From assembly GCF_024868665.1 (NCBI RefSeq), contig NC_079898.1, forward strand, positions 10,725,458 through 10,789,457: 64,000 nucleotides of DNA. Direction: 5' to 3'. A program made the translations under genes and the position numbers. Shown here in pieces: positions 15,501-28,000 of this stretch; positions within the stretch are counted from its first letter, which is position 1; every line of letters begins with the position of its first letter. The notes beneath the pieces were generated by a model. It did no database searches. It was not told the origin of the DNA and worked only from the letters and a program-made list of their open reading frames with translations. Source of the stretch: Triplophysa rosa (taxonomy: Eukaryota > Chordata > Actinopteri > Cypriniformes > Nemacheilidae).

Positions 15501-18500
15501 AGAGCACAGAGACCTTCGCAATATGCAGCTTTGGAGTGAGCGGGGCAGCTCTGTACTTCAAAGAAATGTCAAGTGATGTGCAAAACTGGCACCAGCCCAG
15601 CACGAACCGACATCCATCCCAACCAGACCAGCAACCTGACTGACACGCGCGTGTCTGTCGGCCTGACACAAAGCACACGACCTATACGTGCTTTCCATTC
15701 TCAGTCACGAGAAGTGCAGCACTCTGAAGTGAGGCACGCTATTATTGACCAAAACTGGAATTTCTTGTTTTGCTGACAGCTTAAACAGAACTCTTCAAGA
15801 TTTTTCAGTTGCACAAACGTGTGTCTGTTAAACATGGTCATGGGATCTTATAGGGAACTGACAGAGGTTATTGAAACGCTAGTCCACACACAGACAATGA
15901 GTTTATTTAATAGGAATTACTGATGGGACATTCTTGATACTTAGATGTATGGGTTGTTGGCAAATAAACTGTACCATGTGTCCTCTGGTGTGACAACAAT
16001 ACTTTTGGAAACAAACTGTTAATAATATATTATTTATAATATAGAATAGCACAAGAGAGATTTATTTTTTCTGAATTTTCGCAATGTCGCACCACGGGAC
16101 ACATGTGAAGCTTATCTGTCAACTACCCATATACAATACTGGTCAAATGAGTCACTTTTTGTCTTTATTATTATTTTTATTTATTAAAAAATATTCTTTT
16201 GTAATGTTGTTTTATTCATTCCTATTTTAATATTCCAATATTTTAGAGTAATAGTAAACCCATAAAAATGACAGAATAACACAAATGTAACTATGGGAAT
16301 TATTTTGTAACTTCAAAAAATACCAAATAAATCAAATTTATATTTTATCATTTTCAAAGTAGCCACTATCAGTCTAGAATTTACCAAAATAGTACATCTA
16401 TCTTTCTAGGCATTCTATAAAGCAGCTTCTTGAGGTCTCACCCTGGGATGATTTTAAAGGAGTCATGTGACACGGCTAAAACGAATATTATCGATTGCTT
16501 TAGATGTGTCACTTACCCAATGTAACAGTTGCTTTTCTGAAATAAAACCAGAATAAACCTCAATGTCATATGCGGCCGGGACTGACAAATGTGATCTCCG
16601 GAGGACGCAGCCTTCGAAGATGCAGCTACTTTGACCAAGTTTCTAAAAGAGCATTCTAAAATGCTGTAACGACTGAGGTTCGACGTTTTAAAACCGCATT
16701 TCCCCTTGTTTTGGTCTATTTTTCTTTAGAGCCTGTTTCTTTTATTAACCTCAGTAATAATAAAGGTGTTCATAGTGCATTTCATCTTTTGTGCGTTTAT
16801 TTTGAATGTTGCACTATGGCAGCTATATGTTCACGGAAATAAAGTAACGAAAATCAAATATACTTTATCAGTTATTTTAGGCACTCTTTAAATAAAAATT
16901 GACTAAAAATATTGGCTGTAATGTTACAGAATGTCGGACTGAAACATAACTGCTCTTTTTCAGCCTACTACTTAAACTGAGACATTTATTCAATAAGTTT
17001 ATTATAAACTCAAAACAATTAGGCTTACTAGACACATTTTATGTTAGAATGGGATCTGAGAGGGATTTGGTTTACCGGTGAGCGTAATGTGAGTGGAGCG
17101 TTTGCTTGGTCCGTGAGCGACTGAGCGAAGTGCACTGTCATTGAGCAGAGCGACACACCGCTCTGATGTGTATACACGATTTAAGGTTAAAAAACGTTGT
17201 ATTTCCACATACCGTGCATGTTTGTATCTCCTCTTTGCCCCGCCTCTCTGAAACTCGCGGATTTTTAACAAAGCTCATAGCTCTGAAAAGCGAGGTGTGC
17301 TATGATTGGCCAGTTAACCAGTGCGTAGTGATTGGTCGAATACTGCAAGTATGTGACAGAAATGTAACGCCTCTTACCATATTTGGGACATCAGGTTCCA
17401 AAGCGATTGTACTGACAGGTACGCCCACCTTACTTGCGTATACATTTAGGCGGTCTTAGTCAAATCATACCACGAACTGATGTAGATTTGTGGGGGTGTG
17501 GTTACACGAGGCGTTTCAGGCAGGTCTGGGTGAGCATTCGCTTTTAGATAGAATGCATCTTTTGTTCCCACACTTTCATTTGTGCAATTTTACGTGTCTA
17601 ATACATGCATGGGCAACTTATAACACACCAAAGACACAGAAAAACACATGTTCGCGCCATATGACCCCTTTAAACAGTATTGAAATAATTCCCATCTATT
17701 CTGGGATAATATTGGCTGCTTTGTCTTCATTATTTCGTTCAAGTCATCCATTTCAAAATGTGTGTCTGTGTACACAACTAACTAAATATGTCAAGATTAC
17801 CATCTGTTAAAAGTACAACTGAAATACTCCACTTACTTAATTAGCACAGATTGTTGTATTACATTCTGCTACAAGATGCACTGTGTGATAACAATGAAGC
17901 AACATAAAACAAATCCCACATTTCCTGTTCTCCGGCTAAAGTATAATCCAAGCAGTGTGTCAGGTGATATGAGTCAGTAGCCCACCAGATATGACTCATC
18001 CGCCATAAGAACGGCCTATTGACTGTAGCAGTTTTAGCTTGTCAACCTGTCAAAGTTTGTTTAAGCAACATTGGTGTTATTAAAAACCTCAATATGAATC
18101 TATCCTGTTGAAATATATAAAATATGGTAATATATGCAATTAATTCACTACATAGGTGTATGACTGACATTACAGTAGTACATATTACAAAAACCCATCC
18201 CATGTGTACACACACCCCTCCCACTGACTGAAGAGCTGCCACTGCTAATGAACCAATCAATATGAGATTCACAACATGATTTCGAGTGTCATCCCAGGGG
18301 CTTCTTCTTGTGTGTGTGCACGTGTGTGTGTAAGAGAGAGAGAAAGAGAGGGTATTTACTAAATAAACAAGTGAAGATCTCCCGAGAAGCAGTGTGGAAC
18401 ACTGTGTTTACTGTCACGTTTCAACCAGTAGCTTCATGTTGAGTTTTGCAGCAGTGTGAGCTTTGAAATTGGACAGAAGCATGAGTATGCTCATGAACGC

Positions 18501-21500
18501 TTCTTTGAAGAGCACAACACATACATTGCTAATATAATTTACACTACACGCTCCCTTAGGTAGTTTGTCACTATCTCAACTCCAGCTCATGTCTCTGAGG
18601 GTTTCCTTGGGTATAAAGTACAAAGTTCTTTGAACTCATTAATGGTTAACCAGCTGCGGAAAAGGGGACTTGGGGTTCTGCAACACTGGTAGTTGCCAAG
18701 AAAAGGTTACATAATCAAAATATTAATATTCAGTATTTTGTGGCTATTACATTACACAATACATACTGTTGTATAGTACAAGGCTATTTACAAAATAAAA
18801 ACCGATAATAGATAATAATTTAAATTAGGGCTGTCAACGTTAAAGCGTTAACGCATGCGATTAATTTTTTCAAATTAACGCGTGAAAAATATTTAACGCA
18901 ATTAACGCAGCATCCGTTTGTTTTGTTTGTCTAGCATTACATTATGTAATCACGATCTTATTCGTATACAGGATTTTAAACCACTTAAGCGCGATTTGAA
19001 ACAGTTGCTTTGACGCGTTCAATGAAGATAGACAGCTTCTAAACTGTGGGACGCGGCAAAACGCAACGCGAGGTCCAGTCTGGTGTAAACAGTCACGGGC
19101 TGAAGGCTGCGTCGGTGAATCTCTGTCAGACAGCGCATCCGTGTTAAGTTCTCTTTCGTGCTTGAATGGATAAAACCACACAAGATTATGTCAGAAAGCC
19201 CGTTTTGTCTAGCATTTTCTTAAGCAAGACTTCAAAGTGTAAAATAAAATCTTAAATGAATGCAAAGAGTTGTGAAAATGGGAGTGCGGTGACGGTCGGA
19301 TCTGTGTACTGAGACAGCTCTTAAAGGGGCCGCGTTCTTAAACGTGCTGCTGTGACTCCTGTCACTAATGTTAATCAAAGAACAAAATAAAAGAAGAAAT
19401 CAATGTGATTTTGTAGCTTTAATGAGAATTCTTCTGCATTTAATTAATAAGTTAGCATTAAAGACTGTAAAGTGTTTGAGAACTTCCTTCAATTTCTGTA
19501 TATTTCATGATAGCTCTCAATTATATTGTTGAATGGCTATAATTAATGTTAAAATAATCAATTTAATAGAGACATCAGTTACAGTACTAAAATGACGCTG
19601 TTAAAGAAATATGTTGTTTCTACATCAATTTGAAGATTAAATGTGAAATTATTCAAATGTAAAAGTAGCCTATATTTTAAATAGTATTGTTATGTGTGAT
19701 TAATCGTGATTAATCACAGAAAATGTGTGATTAATCCGATTAATTTTTTTAATCGATTGACAGCACTAATTTAAATATTTACTATGTGGGAAAAGGGAGG
19801 CTTTTGCGTGATATGAGAGACATCACTGGACATACTGACAGACATGTAGGAAATAAGTTGCCTGGGACAATTATTCTACAAAACTATATACATTTATTGT
19901 CAAAATTGACAGATTAAAATAAAGTATTCAAAAGAGCTGTGTTTTCTGTAATGTGTGAACGTACAGTATACTCCTGTATGTTCAATAATCCGAAAAGGCC
20001 AGCATATGTTTTGTTTTGTTTGTGTAAGGTCATTAAGGGAACACTGAAGTAATTTTCCACTGTAAAAGAACCTCTGCATTATGACACATCTGCTTGTTTT
20101 CTTTCCTTTTTTGTTTGTGCGAGAAACATTTGCATTTGTACCCAAAACTAAGTTGGGAACAAAGTGCTTTTTGATGAAGTTAGGTCCCTACTATGCAAAA
20201 GAAAGACTGCAGCACTAAACTATCCTGTCTTAACACAAGGAACTACTCGGAAGTTAATTGTGTTTTTGTAACAGGTGCACCATCTTAACTTATTCCCTTA
20301 CATTTTTAACGTTTCCTGTTTCTTTTTAGGGTTTTCTAATCTCTTATCTGCTGCTGAGCGGAATGCTGACAGTAACGCAGAAGTAACTGCCATTTTATTT
20401 TGAACTCACAGTTTTAATCTGAGCTCATGCTTGCACAGGGAGGCTAAATGAAATGATGAGGGGGCATAAAATGAGATAAGCTCATTGATTTTGTGTGTGT
20501 ATCAAAGTAACTTGATGAAAAGATCTTTCAACATCCTGTATGCAGGAATAGGTCCCAGGGACCCAGTCGCTCAATTCCTAGAAAACACACATCTGATAAA
20601 AACACCTATGCAAATGCAATTAATTACGATAAAAGTCAAGACAATAAAATCACAAAATACAATCCACCCAAATGTTACATTTACAATGCTTTGTTTCAGC
20701 TCTGGGCCACCCGGATTGAGGCCCGGGGCCACCAGCCCCATTTTACCCTTGCCTGTATCGGGATACTAAACACATGCTTATGGAGAACAAAATGCATTGA
20801 CAAGTCAGAAGAGAAGACAGAGATAGAAAAGAATGAACTCTGACTGTCCACTTTGAGACATCAATGTCAGAGCCAGATATATACAAAACACACATGCTGC
20901 AGCTGGAAACCCTTGTGTGCAAAGCAAAATTATTTATTTACTCACAAATATAATTCTTTCTTTCTCCATAACGTTACTTGCACCCACACGGCACACATGA
21001 CATTGTATACATTATCAACTAGTTTGTAAGCAAAGCTGTCTACGGTGTACATGCAAACATCACGGGGGACAAAAAAACATATCCAAAGTTGATTTAAAAA
21101 ATACTATTTTCATTTTAAAAACACCCGCAGACCGTGTACAGCACTTATGTACTGGGAAAGAAAACCCCAGCCAAATGACAGTGATGAGAAACATGCTTTT
21201 CATAATAAGCCAATGCAATTACTTACTTTTTAGGAGTAATATAATAATATATATATATATTCAACAGTTTGAAAGTAATGCACCTCAACCCTTCTTGTGC
21301 CTGTTATTCTGCATTGAAAATATGCTACAACACTCCTACTCAAGGTCATGAACCTGCCAAGAGAAAGTGTGGGACATCTTTAAGAGTGAACCTATTGCCC
21401 TCTCGCTGTGTTTTCAAACTAAACACAAGCTTCAGGCCTCTCAGCCCTCTGACCTCTCAGTGGTTGTGTAATTGAACACTGAGATAAAGGAAACTTTGGG

Positions 21501-22424
21501 TATCTTCACCGTGCTTGAATTCTCTGCTGAACTTTTGCTTCACAGATGTGTGAGAAAGATGCTTTTATTGTTCAATGGCGAAGAGATACAATGCTCAAGC
21601 TGGTATGCGCCTGGTCATTTAAACGGCTTTGACAGAGCAATGCCTACATCTGAATGATTAAGAACAGAATTATAAACAGACCATGAATCCCCTGACCTCA
21701 TAACAAAGAGCAGGATCTTTGCTTGAAATTGAACTCTTATGACATGGTTTGCAGAGAATAGTTTGCTTTCCTGTGTATGGCATAAACAAGACGTCTTGTA
21801 AATAGCCAACAGACTTTGGTTTATGTTACAGCTATACACCATGAGTTACTACATTCCACTGATATACAGAACGTGGTATAACAGCTGGGGAGGTTGTTAT
21901 ATCATTCTAGAAAGCATTTTATTAGACTGCATTTTTTTTGTCTGATTGTTTGAAAAAAATAAGGCTATATGTTTTAACTGGGCGTATTTGTAAAGGAGTC
22001 TTCAATACCCTTAAAACAAGTAAAACCAACACATAATTCAACCATGGCATTATGTTTCAATCTATACTATGATACTTAATTAATTTTTCATGATTTTCTA
22101 TTGATATTACTTTGATTTTTTTAACATATGAACGGTACACCAAGGTACTTCCAAAATACTATGATTATACTATATTATTTTTGCCGTGAAGCTATAAAAT
22201 GATATGAAAAGGTACAACTGACTTAAAGTTCTGTGCTTTCTTCAATTAGCTGAATGAATGAATAATCTTAGAATAAACAAGGTCTTACCATTAAGGAGAA
22301 CTGTTGTTCTGGGGGTCACATCCAGGTCTAGTGGGGGTCTAAAGGGATAACCCCACAGAGTGGACACAATACACAGAAATAGCAGGATAAGCAACCCTGC
22401 GCTGTGTTTCAACATCTTCAGCAT
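1..22424 (-). CDS. sema4g: Semaphorin-4G (class 4 transmembrane semaphorin), 3' end outside window
   Basis: Class 4 semaphorins are type I membrane guidance and adhesion ligands that bind plexins through the Sema domain. Coding exons in gene order: 22424-22289, 11909-11761, 10962-10900, 10814-10716, 10634-10541, 10451-10338, 10200-10046, 7462-7287, 3481-3334, 2683-2461, 1924-1809, 1194-1040, 840-779, 532-1. They give about 740 residues with all phases matching. The start is the first in-frame ATG and opens a hydrophobic signal peptide ([18 protein letters not shown]). The Sema domain covers roughly residues 45-500, including [19 protein letters not shown] and [14 protein letters not shown] domain (about 504-543) contains [11 protein letters not shown], a single Ig domain follows (about 565-660), and a TM helix lies near 705-729 before a basic stop. 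The cytoplasmic tail runs off position 1. Assignment to 4G rests on recalled similarity to mammalian SEMA4G (for example QLPLS in the Sema end and KYSL after the TM) and on the slf2 neighbour. The 10.4 kb intron 11910-22288 holds transposons. Confidence 0.93.
1530..1690 (+). mobile_element. tRNA-derived SINE
   Basis: An A box (TAGCTCAGTGG, 1542-1552) and a B box (GGTTCGATCCC, 1586-1596) form a tRNA-like head. It is followed by a tail with AGTCACTTTGGATAAAAGCG and CTGCCAAATG, the 3' tail shared by many teleost SINEs and a LINE partner. The tRNA half lacks a proper acceptor stem, so this is a retroposon and not a working tRNA gene. It sits in a sema4g intron. Confidence 0.85.
4382..5031. mobile_element. 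Compound palindromic MITE (one copy nested in another)
   Basis: An inner palindromic element with TIRs like AGTGATAGTCCACCC occupies about 4480-4815. Its arms continue outward for about 50 bp of further matching inverted repeat, so near-identical arms run 4429-4613 and 4675-4861. Outside these lies another pair of related ends: AAAGAGATAGTTCACCC at 4385 and its decayed complement ending GAGCTTCTCCTTTAA at 5029. The family resembles the foldback 'Angel'-type MITEs of cyprinids; the family name is from memory. Confidence 0.75.
5596..6028. mobile_element. Palindromic MITE, same family
   Basis: The left end AAGGGACACTTCACCC and right end AAAGTATCCCTTTAA enclose two inverted arms. Each arm contains ATTCTGTCATCATTTACT, the CTGATGAACACAGAGAAAGA block or its complement, and a shared CCCATTGACTCCCATAG core. 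There is no coding capacity. It lies in the sema4g intron 3482-7286. Confidence 0.8.
7660..8327. mobile_element. Possible short TIR element
   Basis: The stretch begins GTTAAAGCGGCCGTAT and ends with the complement of GTTAAAGGTCCAGTATG, a short imperfect inverted pair. It contains a (CT)n run and no ORF resembling a transposase. No clear target duplication was seen, so the class is unknown. It is in the sema4g intron 7463-10045. Confidence 0.4.
7969..7995 (+). repeat. (CT)n microsatellite
   Basis: About 13 uninterrupted CT units in a sema4g intron. Confidence 0.95.
12532..12562 (+). repeat. (CA)n microsatellite
   Basis: About 15 uninterrupted CA units in the large first coding intron of sema4g. 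Confidence 0.95.
13212..13728. mobile_element. Non-autonomous mariner-like element, copy 1
   Basis: It starts CAGCCGCAGAAAAAATTC and ends with the complement (GAATTTTTTT... reading AAATTCTGCGGCTG), flanked on both sides by TA (13210-13211 and 13729-13730). The body is noncoding and closely resembles 57940-58479. The TA duplication and TIR form point to the Tc1/mariner group. Confidence 0.8.
13933..15103. mobile_element. Possible TIR element with GGAGCCATTC-type ends
   Basis: The left end TTTAAAGGAGCCATTC and the right end, complement of TTAAAGCGGCCATTCC, form a roughly 15-bp imperfect TIR pair. No transposase ORF is present. It is in the sema4g intron. Class not determined. Confidence 0.45.
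16125..17790. mobile_element. Decayed mariner-like element split by a later insertion
   Basis: The parts 16125-16452 and 17674-17790 align in order with the intact element at 52642-53145. Shared blocks are the 'AGCAGCTTCTTGAGGTCTCA' region on the left, and AGTATTGAAATAATTCCCA and the ATTGGCTGCTTTGTCTTCAT region on the right. The break falls in the middle of the block that is continuous at 52890-52915. Confidence 0.6.
16453..17673. mobile_element. Inserted TIR element with AAAGGAGTCATGTG ends
   Basis: The left end TTTTAAAGGAGTCATGTGAC and the right end, complement of TTTAAAGGGGTCATATGGCG, give TIRs of about 18 bp. It interrupts the mariner-like element described for 16125-17790. No transposase is encoded. 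Short TTTAAA sequence is present at both edges, so the exact target duplication is unclear. Confidence 0.6.
18826..19768. mobile_element. Non-autonomous hAT element
   Basis: It starts TAGGGCTGTCAACG and ends TTGACAGCACTA. A perfect 8-bp duplication ATTTAAAT flanks it at 18818-18825 and 19769-19776, as expected for hAT transposons. Subterminal TTAACGC and GATTAATC repeats lie at the two ends. It is 943 bp with no transposase ORF, in the sema4g intron. Confidence 0.88.
19777..22288. other. Intronic stretch with no feature recognised
   Basis: This is the part of the sema4g intron nearest the signal-peptide exon. It is AT-rich, with a short (TA)n run near 21246. I see no exon, RNA gene or clear transposon end here. 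Confidence 0.5.
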
Positions 22425-23294
22425 CAATAGTATATCCAGGAGGGGTGAGTACACCGGGTCCGTCACCCACCCCCCCACCTCAAGGGAGCAGAAAGTCACC
22501 CACGCTGTCGCTTGAGACCCCCTCCTGCGGTATGCACAAGCGTAACGCTTCTTCACTTCTCTCCCTTAAGGGTCCAATCTGCAAAACAAAACCAAAATGT
22601 TAAGAAAGGTGACTAGCTAGTGCTGATGTCATGGTAGATCGGGTAAAGCTGTATCAAACATTATGTGAAGATATAGTTTAATCATGTTTTTGGACTAACA
22701 CGGTTAGACTGTGGTAACCTATTCAGATCACTCGAGGGCAACTAACTATCAATATTCTCATGTTTGCATCTAACAAAGGCGCATGGGTGCGTTAAAAGGA
22801 AACCAGCGTGCCCTATGGCACTAAAAGGCTACTTCAAGAGAAAAAAGTTCTCTTTACTTAAACGCATGACACACACACAAAGCACACGCACACCCAGAAA
22901 TTCACACCAGGTAAAGATCAAAAACATTTCACATCCAATGACACGGACCTCTCGAGCCTTTTATCCTGAGCTCTGACCGAGCCAACTACTGCCAAGATGA
23001 TGGTGAGTCACACATGACACCTGAATAGGGAGAGTCCTACTTCATCCAAATATACAGAGCTTACCTACATTTCTATTCTAATCTTGCCCTCTTATATTAG
23101 CTTCCCCCGTATTTTATATTATCAGCAGAAAGCCATAAGATGAAAAGATGTGCTTGGTATCAGAGGAGAAATTATAAGAATACTGCAGAATCACAGGTTC
23201 ATGTGGCTCAACTTCCAGTGAAGATACAAACTGATAAAATGCACATTTTTGTTACATACCTGGCCCTTTCCATCCACTAATCCTTCCTCTAAAC

Positions 23295-25012
23295 CAGTCA
23301 TCGTCAACTGGCGGACCGCGGGCCGGATCCGGACCTTTGCTTCGTTTCATCCGGACCGCAAGACATTTAAAATTTTGACTCTTTCAGTTGTTTAAATTGA
23401 GCGACTACACAACGGAGAATCACATCACGCGTACTCTCAGGAACATTTATGTAATTGATCTTTTGTCGCTATATCCTGTGATATCTTTTAGCTATAAACG
23501 CGCTTCATTTGAACCCTTTCCGCTCCGCGTGCGCTGCTTTTCTCCCGCCAAAGAGCAGCAGACATGTGCTTATTTTAAAAACACTAGTGCAGACACGCAG
23601 AGCAGATAAATGGAGACACAACAGTAAACAAAATGCAGCAATATTAAAGTATTTGTTTCTGTCTGTTTTCTGTCTGTTTACTGTTGCTATATGTCTCCAA
23701 CCTTTCAACCAGATTTGCAATATTTTATGAACCATAACGTTTTTATCTAGCCTACATTTATCATTATTGATCAGCATGTAAACATTTGTGTCCCTGTGAA
23801 AACCCAGGCTAAAGTCTCATAAACGAATGAATTAATAAATAACAAGCATCAAAGATTCATTTCAAGCATTAACTAAAATTTTAATCTTTGAAATGGCATT
23901 ATTCAGTCAATATTGAAGATATTGTTGTTATATTTTCACAGAATATTCTGTAGGATGATGTTATGTAGAAAACAGTAAAAAGACTCGCTGGGTTTTCACA
24001 AGCAGGATCACATTTTGTTCTAATTGGGAATTTAAAGATGGAAGTAGTTCTGGTATAAAAGGCATGGAAAGGCTAATTTAGTAAGTAACTTTGTTTTCTG
24101 TTTATGATGAGAGCAATTTAATTCTTACATTAAATTTGTTGTTTGTAGCTTTTTTTCTTACAAATATTAATGATCAGACTTCTATTAAGAGGGCATTCCC
24201 CTAAAGCCACAGAGCCTACTGTCAGGACAGGTAAGGGAAGAACCCAAGTGCAGGCAGCGGAGATTAAGGGGTTAACAAAACGAGACTTTATTGGACATAA
24301 AACAGAAACAAAAAACCAACGAGGGGGAAAAGGCGGACATGGTAACAAAACAAGAACACTAACAAAAAATCTTCCCACGATGGGGCAAAACTAGAAAATA
24401 ACAAAACAGACTTACGACACAACGTCACAAAACAAGGCAAGGGAATCCACAGTCAAATCATAAGCCAGGAACGAGAACCACGAGAGGACAAGGCACAAAC
24501 ACAACGTCAGGACCATACATGCACATCGAACGTAGGTAATCCACGGACACAAGACAAAGAAACATGAGGGCATTTATAGGTAAGACAAAACGAAGGATAA
24601 ATAACGAGGGCAGGTGGGAAACTTTTGACACGGCAGAAAAGCAATACATGATACGAGAGGGGCGGGGCCAATGACAAGACACTGGACAGAACGCATATTA
24701 TTATCAAAAGGACAATAAAATGTTTCTCTCCACACATAACCAAAGACTTTGTCATGGCTCTGCCACAGGACCAAGAAAAACAAGACTAAAGGAGGCAGAA
24801 CCATGACACCTACAATACATACATACTGTGGATATCAAAAAATAAAATAAATGGCCTGATAAAAGATCATATCTTTTATATATATATATCCAAGTGGGTT
24901 AAATTGATTAAATATTTATTTTTTGTTATTTAAAAAAAACATATTGTCCGGACCTCCGTTTGGAAGAAAGTATAAAGACTGGACCTCTTGGAACTTTAAT
25001 TGAATACCCCTG
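23295..25012. mobile_element. hAT-type element, host of a nested solo LTR
   Basis: The left end CAGTCATCGTCAACTGG and the right end, complement of CAGGGGTATTCAATTAAAG, fit the CAG-G-TATTCAACT pattern of many vertebrate hATs. A perfect 8-bp duplication CTCTAAAC lies at 23287-23294 and 25013-25020. Without the 589-bp nested LTR and its 5-bp duplication the element is about 1.1 kb. No transposase is encoded. It lies upstream of the sema4g signal-peptide exon. Confidence 0.88.
24220..24808 (-). mobile_element. Solo LTR of a retrotransposon, nested in the hAT
   Basis: Read on the minus strand it begins TGTCATGGTTCTGCC and ends GTCCTGACA, with TG...CA termini and a perfect 5-bp duplication CCTAC at 24215-24219 and 24809-24813. 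In the same orientation it has a TATA-like CTATAAATGCC and a downstream AATAAAGTC signal, the order expected of U3-R. No internal retroelement sequence is present, so it is a solo LTR left by recombination between two LTRs. Confidence 0.85.
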
Positions 25013-25020
25013 CTCTAAAC

Positions 25021-28000
25021 CTAACCTAACCTGTCAGCAAAGTCCACAATTTATGAGCCTTTTTTACTTGGAAGAACCACTTCAAATGTCAGGTTTTGAC
25101 ATGGTTCACTATATTTGGACATTTTGAAAAGTAGGGACCTCTCAAGCATAGCCAAACTTGTACACACACATCCCCACACAGACCTCAGAAGTTATATCAG
25201 TGACGTCGTCTGTACAGCCCAACCTGTACACGCAGACACAGACTGTCTCTCAAACACAAACACATTGACAGTCACCTTTGCTGTCTGATGTGATTCAGCA
25301 GGACAGTGGCCAGCACATCCAACTCTTGTGTTCGTCTCCCTCTGTCCATTTCTCAGACACACTCAGTCCCTCTCTTCTGTAAACACACCAGACTTCTCCC
25401 CCTCCCTCAGATAAACACACACACACTCTCTCTCTCTCTTTCCATTATACAAGCTTACGCTCCAGATGAGCAGTGTTTTCTTTTCCCTCTATCAGACACC
25501 GCATTCACAGTGACTTTGTATGCCTCTGTATTCGCCTTCAATGAAAACTATTTTATTCACACGCAAAAACAAACACGTTTTAGCCAACCCTCACACACAT
25601 CTCCCCCGCGCAGATGCGCTTGAATCACACCAGCGGTGTGGCAAGAGTCGGCAGAACCGTATGCTGCTTCAGTGTATCACATGAACATGCCAAGTACAAA
25701 TAATGTCAAAGGTCGTAATACAATAGAAATATATCGCTACTGTCCTTCTGAAACCTTGTATTTTATTTTTAGCCATAAATCATAATTATTAGTCACCCTT
25801 TATGTTTGTCACAGGATTCTGCGAAAATCGAACCAATAAAAAATATTAAAAAGAGCTTTTCAACATTGACAACACAGTATTTAATCATTTAAAAAATACA
25901 GTGCTTTACATTTCCTGTGTTTTACATTACAGTGGGCTACAGTGATGCATAATATTGCATACTGTATACTGTAACTGTACCTGACACACATCAGATTGCT
26001 GAATATCTTTCTGAATTTACATTTTGACATGTTTAATCACCGCTGAAAATAACTTATTGGTTTTCTGTAATAAGAGAGATTTAATGACTAAAAGACACTC
26101 CAAAAGGTTTGTGCCAAAATCAACCCCTGAAGGGATTTTATGTCAACAACGCATTAGCAGATATGACAGTATGCGGTTTTAAATATCACCGTTTCAGGAA
26201 TCAAAAGAACGTTTTTGCTGAACTGCAACTGTGCGTATTAAATAACGTTTCAATGCAGTTTATGTCTAAGAGGTTTATGAAAAAGTCCATTATAGGACTA
26301 AACACAGCGATGAGCAGTATTCGTTTACCCATTCAGAAACACTCACAGAAGGAAGGAAAGAAAAGAAAGAAAAAAGCAACTAAAGAGGATTTTCCTCGGC
26401 ATAAAAAAGCAAAAGCGTACCCACAGCAACACTTTGAGATCAGCTCACTGATGTTATGCTGATGCAGAACATTGCGTGGTCATATCAGAGAGCCCCTAAA
26501 GAGATCAGTCGCACTGCTCTTCCTTATTCTGATCTCAAAGCGGCTGATCCATGTGATGAGCCCAAGCCAATTCAATACACTGAAACAACAGATGATCAGC
26601 TGCAAGATCATCTACAAATACATGAGTTGTACAACAGGCTCTGTGGTATCAGACTGTAAGATAAACTAAACCAAGTAATAAGAACTGGCCAGCTGCAGAG
26701 AGATCAACTCTGAGTAAAGAGAGAGCTCTGTTTCTGGCTCAGTTGGATGAGACTCGCCGTCATGCATCTTTAACCAGCTGTCAGTCACTGTGTGCACATT
26801 TGCATGCGAGTTTAAAGGGTCAGTCCCCTTTAGAGCAATAGATTAAAACTGACAAGCTCAATAAATGACTGCCATATATTCCTAAATGTAGTTTCAAGTC
26901 ATTTATACTATATACTATTGTATTATACTGGTAGACATGTTTCTGAAGTCACTACTTACAGTAAAATAATTTTTAAATAATTCATATTGAAAGATAAGTA
27001 GATCTTATTAGTGTTGTTAAGTCTTTGATGAAATGTTAATTGAAACATAATTATTGTTTGAAGTCTTTAATCCTCTGCTCATAACATCTCACAAACCCAC
27101 AAAATCACGCTTTCATGAAGAATAAACGAGAACCAAAATTAGGCTGCTGTTTAAACATCTTACCAATAACACACTGTCTTTTTGCACTGCTATAAATAGC
27201 TTGACTAGATTAAACAGAACAGAACAGAACAGGCTACGAACTGAATGCCTCCGTAAAAATCTATTTTAGTCAAATCAATGTTCCGCATCCAAAAATAAAT
27301 ACATAAACAAATAAATAACTTTGTAAAGCATGACAGACCAAGCTTGCTTTATTCTAGAGAACAAGCCAACCAGTGTGTTTGTTTAATAAGTAAGCACTAC
27401 ATTACTGTATGAAAGCTGTCCTTCACAAAAATGTTATTCTTACAGGACCTTCCAGTTGTACACTAGATCATTGACCCAATGTTTTATCACGTGATGAACT
27501 CTCTCTCTCTCTCTTTCATATTCAGTTAGAATAAGAGGCGATTATGTTAAGCCAAAATAACAATGCTGCGTAAATATAAAGAAATCATATGACAGTCATT
27601 GTGCAAAAAAGAATCAGCATCAAAAACGACACACTAAAGAAAAATAACAGGCTTTCATAATTATGAATCATTAATGTGTACAACATGGGCTAATTATGAA
27701 AGAAAGAAACAAAACACTTATCTTAGGACATTACACATTACATGACTCAAATAAAACAAAGACACTGCCGGTCTGATCATGTCCGTTATTACATTATTAT
27801 GACCATTAAACTTCATTATTGATACTTGCCAGTTACATTTTGCTACTCTTATTATGGTGTAACTTAAAGACTTCTCCCACATTTCATCTTAAACTGTGTT
27901 TGTGACAAGAAACACTGTCTTGAAAATAGCCAGTAGGTCACTGCAAACGTCGATGTCGCTTTATCTTGTATCAAAAGCAGTCCACCATGTGTCCAGTTTA

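Noticed and set aside
26109..26462. 117-codon ORF with a Lys-rich C-terminus
   Set aside because: The Lys-rich part comes from a purine-rich AAAG/GAAG tract. No family is recognised and there are no splice or context signals.
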